DNA from: Dyadobacter endophyticus
GTDB taxonomy: Bacteria; Bacteroidota; Bacteroidia; Cytophagales; Spirosomataceae
DNA length: 64,000 bases
NCBI RefSeq assembly: GCF_014641595.1
Contig: NZ_BMIA01000002.1
Span: 620,001-684,000 of the forward strand
Direction: 5' to 3'
The notes below the pieces were generated by a model. That model was not told the origin of the DNA, searched no databases, and saw only the letters and a list, made by a program, of their open reading frames with translations. This document shows positions 7,797 to 17,295 of the stretch, one piece after another. How positions within the stretch are numbered: the first letter of the stretch is position 1; each line of letters opens with the position of its first letter. The position numbers were made by a program, and so were the translations under genes.

Positions 7797-9128
7797 CTAA
7801 GGATTAAGCGAGATCATTATTGCAACCTTCGAATCGCTACTTAATTTAAACCGCTCGTCTGCGCGGACACCTACAACCCAGATAATTTCTCCATTTCCAT
7901 TCAGTAAAACGGTGATTTTTTCCTTTTCGAAGCGGTCGATCTTGTTATCGATCAGCAAATCGCTCACCTTCTTGTGTTTGCCCGCCATCCCGAACGGCTG
8001 AAAGGTATCACCCTGCCGCCACTTTCTTAGTGTGAGAGGGAATATGAGCTGGTCCGCTTCCACGATGATTGTGAATCGATCGAAATGCAGGGAAGTTCCT
8101 GCCGGCAATGTACTTAAGGTAAGCCGCTCCCCTTGCCAGTCAAATGTGGCGTCCGACCCTTCGATAACCAACTCCTCACCGTCGGTGGCCTCAGACCGCG
8201 TTTTTAAAACCAGGTGATCCCTATCCACAAGCAGGACATGCGTTGGCGAAAAGAAACGTTTACCCGGAATCCCGTCGAGGGCAGCTAGAATGCCGCGGAC
8301 CTGGCTATATTCGAAGCCGAGCCCCTGTAAAATGGTCCATAGCCGGTATCCCGGCTCTTTGCCTCCACGCAGCTCGCCGATGGGAATACGAATAGTGTCG
8401 GCCTCATACCTGACGATCTGTTCTCTCCATTTTTGCAGATATTCTTCAAGCAACACATTGGCAGCTCTCAGCCGCTCCGACGAAGCATTGAAGGTCGTTT
8501 CCAGCGACGGGTTCAACTCCGATAACACCGGTATCACGTGGTGACGGATTTTATTCCTATGATAATAGTCTGTTTGATTTGTCCTGTCTTCCCGCCAGCT
8601 AATGTTACTTTCCGCCGCATACCGGGCAACTTCCGCACGGTTTGAAAAGATTAGCGGCCGGATCAACTTACCGTTAACTGGCGCAATACCGGTCAACCCG
8701 GCAGGGCCGGTGCCCCGGGTCAGGTTGAGCAACAAAGTTTCCAATGAATCATTCGCATGGTGCGCGGTGGCTATCCATTCGTAACCAGACTCTCCCCTCA
8801 CCTTCTCGAACCACGCATACCGTAACTCACGGGCGGCCATCTGTATTGAAACAGACGCGGTTTTCGCGACGCCTTTCACATCAGGCCTTGTCACAAAAAA
8901 CGGAAAATCACATCGGGCAGCAAGTTCCCGTACGAAAGCCTCGTCGCCCTCCGACTCCTCCCCTCTCAAACCAAAATTACAGTGCGCAATACCAGCAGGA
9001 AGTCCCAGATTATGAAACAGATGAACCATTACCACGGAGTCAATGCCACCGCTTACGGCGAGCAAAGTCGGCTGGTGTTTCAAATCCGGCGTGTGTTGGT
9101 TAATAAAAGTTAAAAACGAATCCAACAT
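7797..9128 (-). CDS. tilS: tRNA(Ile)-lysidine synthase TilS
   Basis: 443-residue cytosolic enzyme that uses ATP and lysine to convert C34 of the CAU anticodon of tRNA-Ile2 to lysidine, switching decoding from AUG to AUA. The PP-loop is SGGIDSVVM at residues 26-34; IAHCNFGLRGEES and TAHHANDSLETLLLNLTRGTG are further signature segments. The C-terminal substrate-binding domain ends with RKWRQGDTFQPFGM and GKHKKVSDLLIDNKI, typical of Bacteroidota TilS. Length is normal and it is single-copy-type core sequence, confirming that the chromosomal backbone resumes here. Confidence 0.96.
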   Translation of the reverse strand: MLDSFLTFINQHTPDLKHQPTLLAVSGGIDSVVMVHLFHNLGLPAGIAHCNFGLRGEESEGDEAFVRELAARCDFPFFVTRPDVKGVAKTASVSIQMAARELRYAWFEKVRGESGYEWIATAHHANDSLETLLLNLTRGTGPAGLTGIAPVNGKLIRPLIFSNRAEVARYAAESNISWREDRTNQTDYYHRNKIRHHVIPVLSELNPSLETTFNASSERLRAANVLLEEYLQKWREQIVRYEADTIRIPIGELRGGKEPGYRLWTILQGLGFEYSQVRGILAALDGIPGKRFFSPTHVLLVDRDHLVLKTRSEATDGEELVIEGSDATFDWQGERLTLSTLPAGTSLHFDRFTIIVEADQLIFPLTLRKWRQGDTFQPFGMAGKHKKVSDLLIDNKIDRFEKEKITVLLNGNGEIIWVVGVRADERFKLSSDSKVAIMISLNP

Positions 9129-9240
9129 GAACCTGCGAATCGTATTTGATGTACTTTTGAGTAAATGAGAATGGATTTATCTCTTCGTCCGAGTGGTAAC
9201 GGGACAGGATCCGGCCAAAGGTAAGAGAAAGAACAGCAAC

Positions 9241-10851
9241 ATGAAGAAAAAAAATTGTGCAGAAACCTGCAACCCTTTTAAACTTTTCGGCGTCATCAAT
9301 ATCGAAAGAAATATATTTAAGATAACGTTCTTTGCTTTACTGATTTTTTCGCCTTATCTGTTCGCGCAGAAAGCATTACCTCAAACACAGCCCGCTCAAA
9401 GCGGAGACCTGGTTGAGGTCCTCAAATCGGATGAACTGGAAATCATCAACCTGCCGGGGGACGAATCGAGGCGTGTCATAAACGGTGTGTTCCGGCACAA
9501 GGGTGCGCTTTTGTACAGCAACCTTGCGATCCAGCATATCAACTCCAATATGATCGAGGCCTTCGGCAATGTCAGAATCCTTCAGGGGGATACCCTAACA
9601 GTGACGGGAGATACGCTTTATTATTATGGAAATACCCGCCTGGCTATTGTAAGTGGAAGAAAAACAGTCCTAAAAGACACCAAAAAAACACTCACAACCC
9701 GAAAAATCGAATACGATATGGCCAACGGGATCGCTTATTATAAGCAACCCGGCCGAACTGTCGACGAAGAGAATGTGCTCACCAGCAAGGAAGGATTCTA
9801 CAATACAGCCACCAAGGAATTTACCTATTACAAAAGCGTCAAGCTCGTAAACAAAAAGTATACGCTCACAACGGATACATTACTTTACAACTCGATCACA
9901 AAATGGTCCTATTTCAACGGAAGGACCAAGATCGTTAACAAAGACGGCACGGTCGTAGGAACCAGAGGGCAGTACAATACGGAGTCTACACAGTCGGCAT
10001 TCCATACTCGCACGACGGTTGACAATGAAACGTATACGCTCACCGCCGATTCGCTGATCGTAGATGGAAAATCGAGCGACGGCAAGGGAAAAGGGAATGT
10101 GGTGATTGTGGCTAAAAAGGATAAGACAGTCCTCAACGGGGATGAGGGGTATTACTGGAAAACAAAAGGTTATTCCAAAATTTTCGGACATGCTTATGTA
10201 AGAAATGTCGTATCCGAAGACACGCTTTACATCCGCGCCGACACGCTTTATTCTTATGAGAATTCGCGCGACAGCACGCGCAAGCTGATCGGAGACCGGA
10301 ATGTGTTTATTTACAAATCCGACTTCCAGGGAAAATGCGACTCGATCACCTACGACACGTCGGATTCGATCATCCGCTTTTTCCGCAAACCGATCCTCTG
10401 GAGCGATCAGCATTACCAGATGGAAGCGGATTCGATTACCGCATTCCTGGTTAGCAATGAAATAAACAGAATGTTGCTCAAAGGCAAGTCGTTCGTAATC
10501 ACCGAGGACACGCTCGTAAAACAATTCAATCAGGTGAAAGGACGGACGATCAACGCCTATTTTCAGACTGGAAACAAGCTGAAACAGGTACTGGTTGACG
10601 GCAACGGAGAAAGTGCCTATTACGCGGTTGATGATAAGCAGAAAAATATCGGTCTGAACAGGGTCGAATGCGGGAGAATGAACCTGCTCTTTGAAGAAAA
10701 TCGCGTCCAGCGTATCGCCTTCATCGGGAAACCGGATGGAAAATTGATACCACCGTCCAAAATAAAACCTGCCGAGAGGCAACTGGATGGGTTCAACTGG
10801 CGTATATCAGAGAAGCCGACGAAAGCAAAGACGACCTGGCAGGAAAAATGA
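9241..10851 (+). CDS. OstA/LptA-like envelope protein
   Basis: 536-residue exported protein of the OstA-like family of Bacteroidota, probably a bridge or chaperone in lipopolysaccharide transport (LptA-type beta-jellyroll). I prefer ATG 9241 (MKKKNCAETCNP), since the reading frame from 9193 adds 16 residues ahead of an otherwise normal signal segment (FFALLIFSPYLFAQ). Repeated jellyroll strands of the type ALLYSNLAIQHINSNMIEAF, GDTLTVTGDTLYYYG and ADSLIVDGKSSDGKGKG run through the protein. lptC is found 8 kb away on the other strand. Confidence 0.88.
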   Translation: MKKKNCAETCNPFKLFGVINIERNIFKITFFALLIFSPYLFAQKALPQTQPAQSGDLVEVLKSDELEIINLPGDESRRVINGVFRHKGALLYSNLAIQHINSNMIEAFGNVRILQGDTLTVTGDTLYYYGNTRLAIVSGRKTVLKDTKKTLTTRKIEYDMANGIAYYKQPGRTVDEENVLTSKEGFYNTATKEFTYYKSVKLVNKKYTLTTDTLLYNSITKWSYFNGRTKIVNKDGTVVGTRGQYNTESTQSAFHTRTTVDNETYTLTADSLIVDGKSSDGKGKGNVVIVAKKDKTVLNGDEGYYWKTKGYSKIFGHAYVRNVVSEDTLYIRADTLYSYENSRDSTRKLIGDRNVFIYKSDFQGKCDSITYDTSDSIIRFFRKPILWSDQHYQMEADSITAFLVSNEINRMLLKGKSFVITEDTLVKQFNQVKGRTINAYFQTGNKLKQVLVDGNGESAYYAVDDKQKNIGLNRVECGRMNLLFEENRVQRIAFIGKPDGKLIPPSKIKPAERQLDGFNWRISEKPTKAKTTWQEK

Positions 10852-10938
10852 GTTTAATTCGAATACTGTGTCCCGAGGTTAGCTGTCGGCACGATTTTTT
10901 ACCATACAAAAATAAAGTTACCCGTTCGCACAATATAT

Positions 10939-10970
10939 TTTGAATATACAATTATTTCTCTATATTTTTG
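10939..10970 (+). promoter_or_regulatory. Bacteroidota promoter for the T9SS cargo gene
   Basis: TTTG at 10939-10942, a 20-base spacer and TATTTTTG at 10963-10970 form a near-perfect match to the Bacteroidota housekeeping promoter (TTTG / TAnnTTTG). Predicted transcription start is about 10976, giving a leader of roughly 50 bases. Confidence 0.75.
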
Positions 10971-11028
10971 TAGCGTACTTTTCAGCTAAAACACATAACG
11001 CATTAGTCAAAAGTATCCGATTGCAGCT

Positions 11029-11646
11029 ATGAAAAGAACTATACGTCTCTTATATATGATTTTAGCCTTAGCCCTGAGTTTTCAAGGGTTACAGGCCCAA
11101 AGTGTTTCGGGGGGAAGCCGCTTGAATATGGTCGGCAAAAAGAAAGCCCCCGCACCTCAAAGCATCAAATTCTCAAACTTTTCCAGTGGTGCAAATTACA
11201 AACCGCTGACTTTGCAAAATCCAAAAGCGCTGAATACATTCTACACTTCGTTTCTTTTTGCATCCCCGAATACGGCAGAAAGCAATACTTTGGCTGTCGA
11301 ACTCGCTGAAAAAGGTGGTGAGAAGAAATCTCCCGCTTTGGAAGCTCAGCTGAGAGCAGAAGAGTTGCTGTTTGTCAATGACAAGATTTCAGTTTCCAAT
11401 GTCTACCCCAACCCCGCGAGTGAATATGCTGAGATAGACTTCACCATTTCCACAGGCTTGCGTGACGCGAAACTGACTTTTTACAATGTGCTTGGTTCAC
11501 AAATCCAGGAATTTACACTGAATAAAAACGAGCGTAAATTACGTGTGAACACGAGAGACATGGCTACCGGCTTGTACTTCTACCAGCTGTCTGTCGATGG
11601 TAAAAAGGTGGCCACAAAAAAAATGCTTGTCCGCCATCAGCAATAG
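11029..11646 (+). CDS. Secreted protein with type IX secretion (type A) sorting domain
   Basis: 205-residue exported protein. An N-terminal signal peptide (ILALALSFQGLQAQ) is followed by a low-similarity middle with no recognised domain. The C-terminal 80 residues are a type A T9SS sorting domain: VSNVYPNPASEYAEIDF, LTFYNVLGSQIQEF, MATGLYFYQLSVDGKKVATK and a final KKMLV. The protein is thus predicted to be exported by the Sec and type IX systems and anchored on or released from the cell surface. Its function is unknown. It has its own promoter and terminator and stands alone. Confidence 0.85.
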   Translation: MKRTIRLLYMILALALSFQGLQAQSVSGGSRLNMVGKKKAPAPQSIKFSNFSSGANYKPLTLQNPKALNTFYTSFLFASPNTAESNTLAVELAEKGGEKKSPALEAQLRAEELLFVNDKISVSNVYPNPASEYAEIDFTISTGLRDAKLTFYNVLGSQIQEFTLNKNERKLRVNTRDMATGLYFYQLSVDGKKVATKKMLVRHQQ

Positions 11647-11667
11647 GCTAACTTATAACACTATATC

Positions 11668-11704
11668 AGCTACGCATTCGTTATGGATGGTGTAGCTTTT
11701 TTTT
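11668..11704 (+). terminator. Terminator of the T9SS cargo gene
   Basis: AGCTACGC / GTGTAGCT stem (8 bp with one G-T pair) directly followed by eight T, ending only three bases before the bamD -7 box. Confidence 0.75.
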
Positions 11705-11706
11705 AT

Positions 11707-11714
11707 TACCTTTG
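11707..11714 (+). promoter_or_regulatory. -7 box for bamD, very close to its start codon
   Basis: TACCTTTG fits TAnnTTTG exactly and ends eight bases before ATG 11723. A start about six bases downstream would leave almost no leader. No clear -33 TTTG was found at the right spacing. Confidence 0.5.
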
Positions 11715-11722
11715 CAGTTAAT

Positions 11723-12646
11723 ATGCGAAAAAACAGTCCGGCAAGCTATTTCTTGCTATTCATTGCAATCCTTGTTGTTACTTCCTGCAGTAAGTTCTCC
11801 AAGTTACAGAAGACAGGTACGGATCAGCAGAAGTACGATGCTGCCATGGCCTATTATAAAAAGGCGGACTACTACCGCGCAGGACTGCTGTTTGAGGAGT
11901 TGATCCCATTGCTGAAAGGAAGCACTGAATCGGAGCTCGCGCAGTTCTATTATGCGTATACGCAATACCATCAGAGCCAATACAATACGAGCCAGTTTCT
12001 CTTCAAGAAATTTTACGACACTTACGCACGTAGCGACTACGCGCAGGAATCTTTATACATGCATGCGTTCTCGCTATACAAAGACTCGTCGCCGTACAAC
12101 CTTGACCAGACGAGCACTTTCACGGCGATTTCGGCCATGCAGGATTTCATCAATACGTATCCAGACAGCCCTTTCCGTGAAGAATGTACCCGTTATATTC
12201 TCGAATTAAGATCCAAGCTGGAAAAGAAAGCTTACGAACGTGCAAGGCTTTACCATAAGATCAGCGATTTTAACCCGATGTCGCTTAAATCAGCGGTAAT
12301 TTCTATTGAAAACTTCCGGAAAGATTTCCCCGATTCGCAATACAACGAAGAGCTTGCATTCCTGAAAGTAGAATCCCAGTTCAACCTGGCCAGCAACAGT
12401 TTCAGTGATAAGCAGAAAGAAAGATTTCAGGATGTTGTCAAGTTCTACCAGGAGCTTGTCGACAAATACCCGACCGGTAAATACAACCGTGACGCCGAAA
12501 AGATGTATGACGATAGTCAGAAGCAGATCGAGGTGATCGCTAAAACGGAAGCCGAACGGCAAAAACTCAAAGAATCTCAACCTGACCCGGCTACCAAACC
12601 GGCCAAGGTGACCACGCCGGCTGTTAGTACCCCCAACGGACAATAA
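11723..12646 (+). CDS. bamD: Outer membrane protein assembly factor BamD
   Basis: 307-residue lipoprotein of the BAM complex that folds beta-barrel proteins into the outer membrane. The lipobox TSCSKF places the lipidated Cys near residue 22. TPR-like helices follow: YDAAMAYYKKADYYRAGLLF, ESELAQFYYAYTQYHQ, and the ESLYMHAFSLYKDSSPYNLD segment characteristic of BamD. The C-terminus is Lys/Pro-rich and likely disordered. It is followed 50 bases later by rpoZ in the same direction. Confidence 0.92.
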   Translation: MRKNSPASYFLLFIAILVVTSCSKFSKLQKTGTDQQKYDAAMAYYKKADYYRAGLLFEELIPLLKGSTESELAQFYYAYTQYHQSQYNTSQFLFKKFYDTYARSDYAQESLYMHAFSLYKDSSPYNLDQTSTFTAISAMQDFINTYPDSPFREECTRYILELRSKLEKKAYERARLYHKISDFNPMSLKSAVISIENFRKDFPDSQYNEELAFLKVESQFNLASNSFSDKQKERFQDVVKFYQELVDKYPTGKYNRDAEKMYDDSQKQIEVIAKTEAERQKLKESQPDPATKPAKVTTPAVSTPNGQ

Positions 12647-12695
12647 GCAGGCACCATTTATATTGTTTTAGAATTTTAAACTATATCAGACCATT

Positions 12696-13007
12696 ATGGC
12701 AACGAATCCATCGATCATTACCCGTGATACAGACAAGATAGCGGCAGTGACAGGTAACCTGTATGAATCCGTATCAGTCATTTCCAAAAGGGCACGCCAG
12801 ATTTCCAGCAAGATGAAGGAAGAGCTGAACAACAAGCTGGCTGAATTTGCTTCCGGTGTTGATAACCTCGAAGAAGTGTTTGAAAACAGAGAGCAAATCG
12901 AAATTTCGAAATTTTACGAGCGTATGCCTAAGGCTGGAAGCATCTCTATCGATGAGTTCATCGAAGGCAAAACTTACCATTCTTACCGCGATACCACCGA
13001 AGAATAA
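12696..13007 (+). CDS. rpoZ: RNA polymerase omega subunit (Bacteroidota type)
   Basis: 103-residue protein of the Rpb6/omega family in its Bacteroidota form: SIITRDTDKIAAVTGNLYES replaces the usual first helix and RARQISSKMKEEL is the polymerase-binding helix. Omega helps assemble RNA polymerase by wrapping the beta' tail. The gene order bamD-rpoZ-coaBC-DUF4835-recN is common in the phylum. Confidence 0.88.
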   Translation: MATNPSIITRDTDKIAAVTGNLYESVSVISKRARQISSKMKEELNNKLAEFASGVDNLEEVFENREQIEISKFYERMPKAGSISIDEFIEGKTYHSYRDTTEE

Positions 13008-13024
13008 TAGCAACGTATTTCCCG

Positions 13025-13063
13025 AAGCCCGCCATGAATCTGATTGATGGCGGGCTTTTTTTG
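13025..13063 (+). terminator. Terminator after rpoZ
   Basis: AAGCCCGCCAT / ATGGCGGGCTT, an 11-bp perfect stem with an 11-base loop followed by T7. It ends 30 bases before the TTG start of coaBC. Confidence 0.85.
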
Positions 13064-13092
13064 TTTTAACTTTACATTCAAATCCTTGTAAA

Positions 13093-14301
13093 TTGAATCT
13101 GAAAGGTAAAAAGATACTGCTTGGCGTTTCGGGTAGTATCGCCGCTTACAAATCGGCGTTGCTGTTGCGTCTGCTCGTAAAAGCCGAGGCGGAAGTTCGC
13201 GTGGTGATGACCCAGTCCGCGACGGAATTTATCACGCCGCTGACGTTGTCGACACTTTCCAAAAACCCGGTACTCATCTCATTCACTAAAAATGAGACGG
13301 GCGAATGGAACAACCATGTCGAGCTTGGCCTTTGGGCCGACCTGGTCATTATTGCACCTGCGACGGCAAAAACACTCTCCAAATGCGCCACCGGCCTTTG
13401 CGACGACCTGCTGACGGCCATTTACCTCTCGGCAAGGTGCCCTGTGTTTTTTGCGCCCGCCATGGATGTGGACATGTTCAAGCATCCTTCTACGCAGGAT
13501 AATATTCAAAAGCTGATCGGCTACGGAAACCATTTCATTTCACCCGAACACGGGGAACTGGCCAGCGGATTAATCGGTGATGGACGGTTGGCCGAACCCG
13601 AAAATATTGTAAAAATTCTCGACGACCATTTCGGGAAGCGCCCTGTTGCTGCCGCGAAACGCGTCCTCATCACTGCGGGCCCCACCGTGGAACCAATCGA
13701 CCCGGTCAGGTTTATCAGTAACCGCTCTTCGGGCAAAATGGGATATGCCATTGCCGAAGCATTTGCAGCCGCGGGCGCACAAATAACGCTGATAAGCGGC
13801 CCCACGCACCTGAAAACTTCAAACCCGAATATCCGTATAATCACAATTGAAACTGCCAGCCAGATGTTCCATGCGGCACAGGACAATTTCGGAGCTAACG
13901 ACCTGATTATTTTCGCTGCGGCGGTAGCGGATTACACCCCACGACATGTTGCGGAGCAGAAGATCAAGAAACAAGGCGATAGCATGACGCTCGATCTGGC
14001 CAAAACGACCGATATTGCCGGGACGTTGGGAGCCACGAAAAAGCCGGGACAGCTGATTATCGGTTTTGCACTCGAAACGGAGAATGAGCTAAGCCACGCG
14101 CAGGATAAGCTCGCCCGTAAAAACTTTGATTACATCGTACTAAATTCCCTGAACGATCCGGGCGCTGGTTTTGCACACGATACCAACAAAATAACCGTTA
14201 TTGACAAGGACAAAAATGTGCGCCAATTCGACCTTAAATCCAAAGACGAGGTCGCGCAGGACATTCTTAATATCGTAATAGCCAAATGGAGCGAAGCATA
14301 A
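13093..14301 (+). CDS. coaBC: Bifunctional phosphopantothenoylcysteine decarboxylase / PPC synthetase
   Basis: 402-residue coenzyme A biosynthesis enzyme. The N-terminal CoaC flavoprotein domain carries GVSGSIAAYKS and the active-site PAMDVDMFKHPSTQ region; the C-terminal CoaB domain carries ITAGPTVEPIDPVRFISNRSSGKMG and AAAVADYTP. The start is TTG 13093 (MNLKGKKILLGVSGS), which fits the family exactly, and no ATG lies near. The next gene starts inside it (16-base overlap). CoaX for the first step of the same pathway is at 20.7 kb. Confidence 0.95.
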   Translation: MNLKGKKILLGVSGSIAAYKSALLLRLLVKAEAEVRVVMTQSATEFITPLTLSTLSKNPVLISFTKNETGEWNNHVELGLWADLVIIAPATAKTLSKCATGLCDDLLTAIYLSARCPVFFAPAMDVDMFKHPSTQDNIQKLIGYGNHFISPEHGELASGLIGDGRLAEPENIVKILDDHFGKRPVAAAKRVLITAGPTVEPIDPVRFISNRSSGKMGYAIAEAFAAAGAQITLISGPTHLKTSNPNIRIITIETASQMFHAAQDNFGANDLIIFAAAVADYTPRHVAEQKIKKQGDSMTLDLAKTTDIAGTLGATKKPGQLIIGFALETENELSHAQDKLARKNFDYIVLNSLNDPGAGFAHDTNKITVIDKDKNVRQFDLKSKDEVAQDILNIVIAKWSEA

Positions 14302-15212
14302 AACTACTGATCCTGACAATTCCGCTGCTTTTCGGAGCGCTCTCGCAACGTGCGTGTGCACAGGAATTCCAGTTTACGGTTAATCTGAACTATGAGCAAT
14401 TGGTGGCCCAGCAAAAAACCGACCCGCAGTCGATGAACCAGTTGCAGACTTACATGAATGATTTCCTAAACAACACGCGCTGGACGAACGATCAGTTTGC
14501 TAAGGAAGAGAAGATCAAATGTAAGCTCAATGTAAACCTGACCCGCTCGCTGGCACAGGGAAACTACGAGGGCAATGCGCAGCTGGTAGTGTCCCGGCCT
14601 GTTTATGGCTCCACCTACGAAACCGTGCTCTTTACCTACGTCGACAAAAATTTCACATTTACCTACCTGCCCAGCACTCAGCTATATTTCAATGAAAACA
14701 GCTATACCGAAGAGCTGCCGTACATGCTGGCGTTCTACGCCAACATTGCGCTGATTTTCGATTACGATTCATTCAGCAAAATGGGCGGATCACCCTATGT
14801 ACAAAAAGCGTTCAACCTCGTGAACCTCGCAAGGAACTCCTCCCCCAACAAACGCGGCTGGGACTCGAACGGCGATTCAAAAAACCGTTATTGGCTGATT
14901 GAAAACCTCCAAAGCCAGCAATTCACACCGTTCCGCGAGGGAATGTATAAATATTACCGCCAGGGCCTGGATATCGCTACGCAGAATCCGGCGGAGACCC
15001 GTGCAAAAGTGCTCGAATTTTTGAATACCATCAAGGACGTCAATCAGCTACGGCCGGCAAGTGTGGTAGTGAACTCTTTTTTTGACGCCAAATCGGACGA
15101 GCTTTACAGGATATTAATTGAAGGATTGCCGGAACAACGCGCGCAAGCCTATTCGCTGCTGGTAAATCTCGACCCATCCAAAACTCAGCTGTATCAGCGG
15201 CTATCCATGTAG
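14286..15212 (+). CDS. porD: Type IX secretion protein PorD (DUF4835)
   Basis: 308-residue exported protein of the DUF4835 family, described as PorD, an accessory needed for type IX secretion in some Bacteroidota. Signal peptide LLFGALSQRACAQ, then EFQFTVNLNYEQL, a common opening of the family; ELPYMLAFYANIALIFDYDSF and RPASVVVNSFFDAKSDEL are conserved segments. It overlaps coaBC by 16 bases and precedes a small gene and recN, the standard order in the phylum. Confidence 0.88.
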   Translation: MERSIKLLILTIPLLFGALSQRACAQEFQFTVNLNYEQLVAQQKTDPQSMNQLQTYMNDFLNNTRWTNDQFAKEEKIKCKLNVNLTRSLAQGNYEGNAQLVVSRPVYGSTYETVLFTYVDKNFTFTYLPSTQLYFNENSYTEELPYMLAFYANIALIFDYDSFSKMGGSPYVQKAFNLVNLARNSSPNKRGWDSNGDSKNRYWLIENLQSQQFTPFREGMYKYYRQGLDIATQNPAETRAKVLEFLNTIKDVNQLRPASVVVNSFFDAKSDELYRILIEGLPEQRAQAYSLLVNLDPSKTQLYQRLSM

Positions 15213-15225
15213 CAGATCAAAATCA

Positions 15226-15480
15226 ATGAGTAAACGATTGATACGGGTCAAACCCGACGAAATACGAAGCAAGCAAGGCACTTTGCTCAGCCACCCATTC
15301 AATGCGGTTCTTTCAAACGGCAACACGATTTTCGGCAGATTAATATCCTTGGATGAGATGCAACTTGTTTTGAAAGATACCCGTGACCATCATCACCGGA
15401 TCGCTCTTTCCGACTTGTACGAGGTGGTTTACGACGACAACTCGGGTATCGTTCCGCCAAGCAGGCATACTACGCTATAA
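15226..15480 (+). CDS. Small conserved protein between porD and recN
   Basis: 84 residues, not recognised with certainty. The centre NGNTIFGRLISLDEMQLVLKD followed by RIALSDLYEVVYDD resembles a small five-stranded Sm-like barrel (inference from the pattern of a strand, a turn and a variant repeat), but no RNA-binding signature is clear. It starts 13 bases after porD and its position before recN is conserved in related genomes, so it is probably part of the same transcript. Confidence 0.7.
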   Translation: MSKRLIRVKPDEIRSKQGTLLSHPFNAVLSNGNTIFGRLISLDEMQLVLKDTRDHHHRIALSDLYEVVYDDNSGIVPPSRHTTL

Positions 15481-15609
15481 AATCCGGGTTACTTCCCCTT
15501 ATATTTCCTAATTGGGAAGATCATGCCTATATTCGTATCGGAGACGACCTTGATCCCTTCATCATAGCCAGATTGCATCATCTCCGGCGATCTGCTGCAT
15601 AAATTAGAC

Positions 15610-17265
15610 ATGCTTTCTAATTTACTGATCAAAAACTATGCGCTGATAAAGCACCTAGAAATGTCCCCCGATCCCGGCCTGAACATCATTACAGGCGAAA
15701 CGGGAGCTGGCAAATCCATTATGCTTGGTGCAATAGGCCTGCTGCTCGGAAATCGGGCTGACGCTAAGTCGTTATACGATAGCAGCGAAAAGTGCGTCAT
15801 CGAAGGCACATTCAACCTGACCGGCTACGATCTCGCCCCCAATTTCGAAGATGAAAATCTCGATTTTTCGGAAGAATGCATTGTCCGCCGCGAAATTTCG
15901 GCAGCCGGCAAATCCAGGGCATTTATCAACGATACGCCTGTCAACCTGGAAACCTTGCGGAAAATAGGTATGCAACTGCTCGACGTCCATTCGCAGCACG
16001 ACTCCATCCTACTCGGTAACAACGAATTCCAGTTGCGGGTAGTGGATTCCTATGCCGAAAATGCCGATTTGCTTAAAACGTATCATATTGATTTTAATGC
16101 TTACAGGGAAGCCGTCAGAACCTTCGACGAACTAAAAAAACAGGCACATCAGCTTCGGAAAGAGTTTGACTACGACCAATTTCTTTTTCAGGAATTAAAC
16201 AATGCAGGCTTGAAAGCCGACGAGCAGGAAAAGCTGGAACATGAGCTGACCATACTTGAAAATGCGGTGGAGATCAAAGAGCGGCTGCAACTGGCTCATG
16301 CATATCTCGATAATCCCGAAAATTCTGTGCTCGACTTACTCAAGAGTGCCGTCGGGTCCCTCACGCAGGCGTCGCGACTGGTTACCGAATACGATGTGCT
16401 GCGTCAGCGCGCTCAAAGTGCATTGATTGAACTCCGCGACCTCGCCGAAGAAATCGATCAGGTGAATGGAAATATAGATCTGGATTCCGCGCGAACGGAG
16501 GTTGTGCAGGAACGGCTTGACCTGATCTATTCGTTGCTCAAAAAACATCAGGTATCGACTATCGGACAGTTGCTGGATATTGAAGCCGGATTGCAGGGCA
16601 AATTGAGCATTGTGATGAACCTGGATGAAGATTTGGCGGCGGCGGAAAAGAAAGTAGCGCAAACGCAAAACAAAATGCTCGCAGGTGCGAAAGTACTTTC
16701 CGACAGACGCAGGAAAGTGACCAAAGCCATTGAAAAGCTTATTCTGGACCGGTTGTACGAATTGGGAATCCCTAATGCTTCGCTAAGCATTCAAATCAAT
16801 GAGACTGCGCCGACGACTGCGGGAATTGACTCTGTAACCTTCCTTTTCAGTGGAAATAAGGGAATTGTTCCGCAAGAATTGAAATTAGTTGCATCCGGCG
16901 GGGAATTTTCCCGCCTCATGATGGTTATTAAATATATACTCGCCGACAAGCGGAAACTGCCAACCATTATTTTCGACGAAATCGATACCGGCGTTTCGGG
17001 CGAAATTGCCAAAAAGATGGGGAAAATGATGCAAAATATGGCTATAAACCACCAGATTATCGCCATTACCCATTTGCACCAGATCGCCAGCAGCGGCGAC
17101 GCACACTATTTTGTATATAAAGACCACTCCTCCGACAGGACTGTCAGCAGGATCAAAAAACTCACCATCGATGAACGTGTACAGGAAATCGCCCAGATGA
17201 TCGGCGGACATAATCCGTCGGAAGCCGTGTTGCATAATGCACGCGAGATGATCCTGAGGGATTGA
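15610..17265 (+). CDS. recN: DNA repair ATPase RecN
   Basis: 551-residue SMC-like protein for double-strand break repair. Walker A GETGAGKSIMLGAIGLLLG at residues 29-47; HSQHDS marks the conserved region before the coiled coil (about residues 150-370); the ABC signature is LVASGGEFSRLMM and Walker B is PTIIFDEIDTGVSGEIA. The C-terminal ITHLHQIAS is the switch His region. Length matches the family. A 129-base gap separates it from the small gene, so it may have its own promoter. Confidence 0.96.
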   Translation: MLSNLLIKNYALIKHLEMSPDPGLNIITGETGAGKSIMLGAIGLLLGNRADAKSLYDSSEKCVIEGTFNLTGYDLAPNFEDENLDFSEECIVRREISAAGKSRAFINDTPVNLETLRKIGMQLLDVHSQHDSILLGNNEFQLRVVDSYAENADLLKTYHIDFNAYREAVRTFDELKKQAHQLRKEFDYDQFLFQELNNAGLKADEQEKLEHELTILENAVEIKERLQLAHAYLDNPENSVLDLLKSAVGSLTQASRLVTEYDVLRQRAQSALIELRDLAEEIDQVNGNIDLDSARTEVVQERLDLIYSLLKKHQVSTIGQLLDIEAGLQGKLSIVMNLDEDLAAAEKKVAQTQNKMLAGAKVLSDRRRKVTKAIEKLILDRLYELGIPNASLSIQINETAPTTAGIDSVTFLFSGNKGIVPQELKLVASGGEFSRLMMVIKYILADKRKLPTIIFDEIDTGVSGEIAKKMGKMMQNMAINHQIIAITHLHQIASSGDAHYFVYKDHSSDRTVSRIKKLTIDERVQEIAQMIGGHNPSEAVLHNAREMILRD

Positions 17266-17295
17266 CATACACCAATTCGGTTAACTCGATTTTCT

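Noticed and set aside
9880..10782. 300-codon open frame on the minus strand
   Set aside because: Antisense to the OstA-like gene, no recognised motif and opposite to the codon pattern of a clear family member.
15481..15609. Possible small gene before recN
   Set aside because: 129 bases with no frame of plausible start and length; treated as a spacer.
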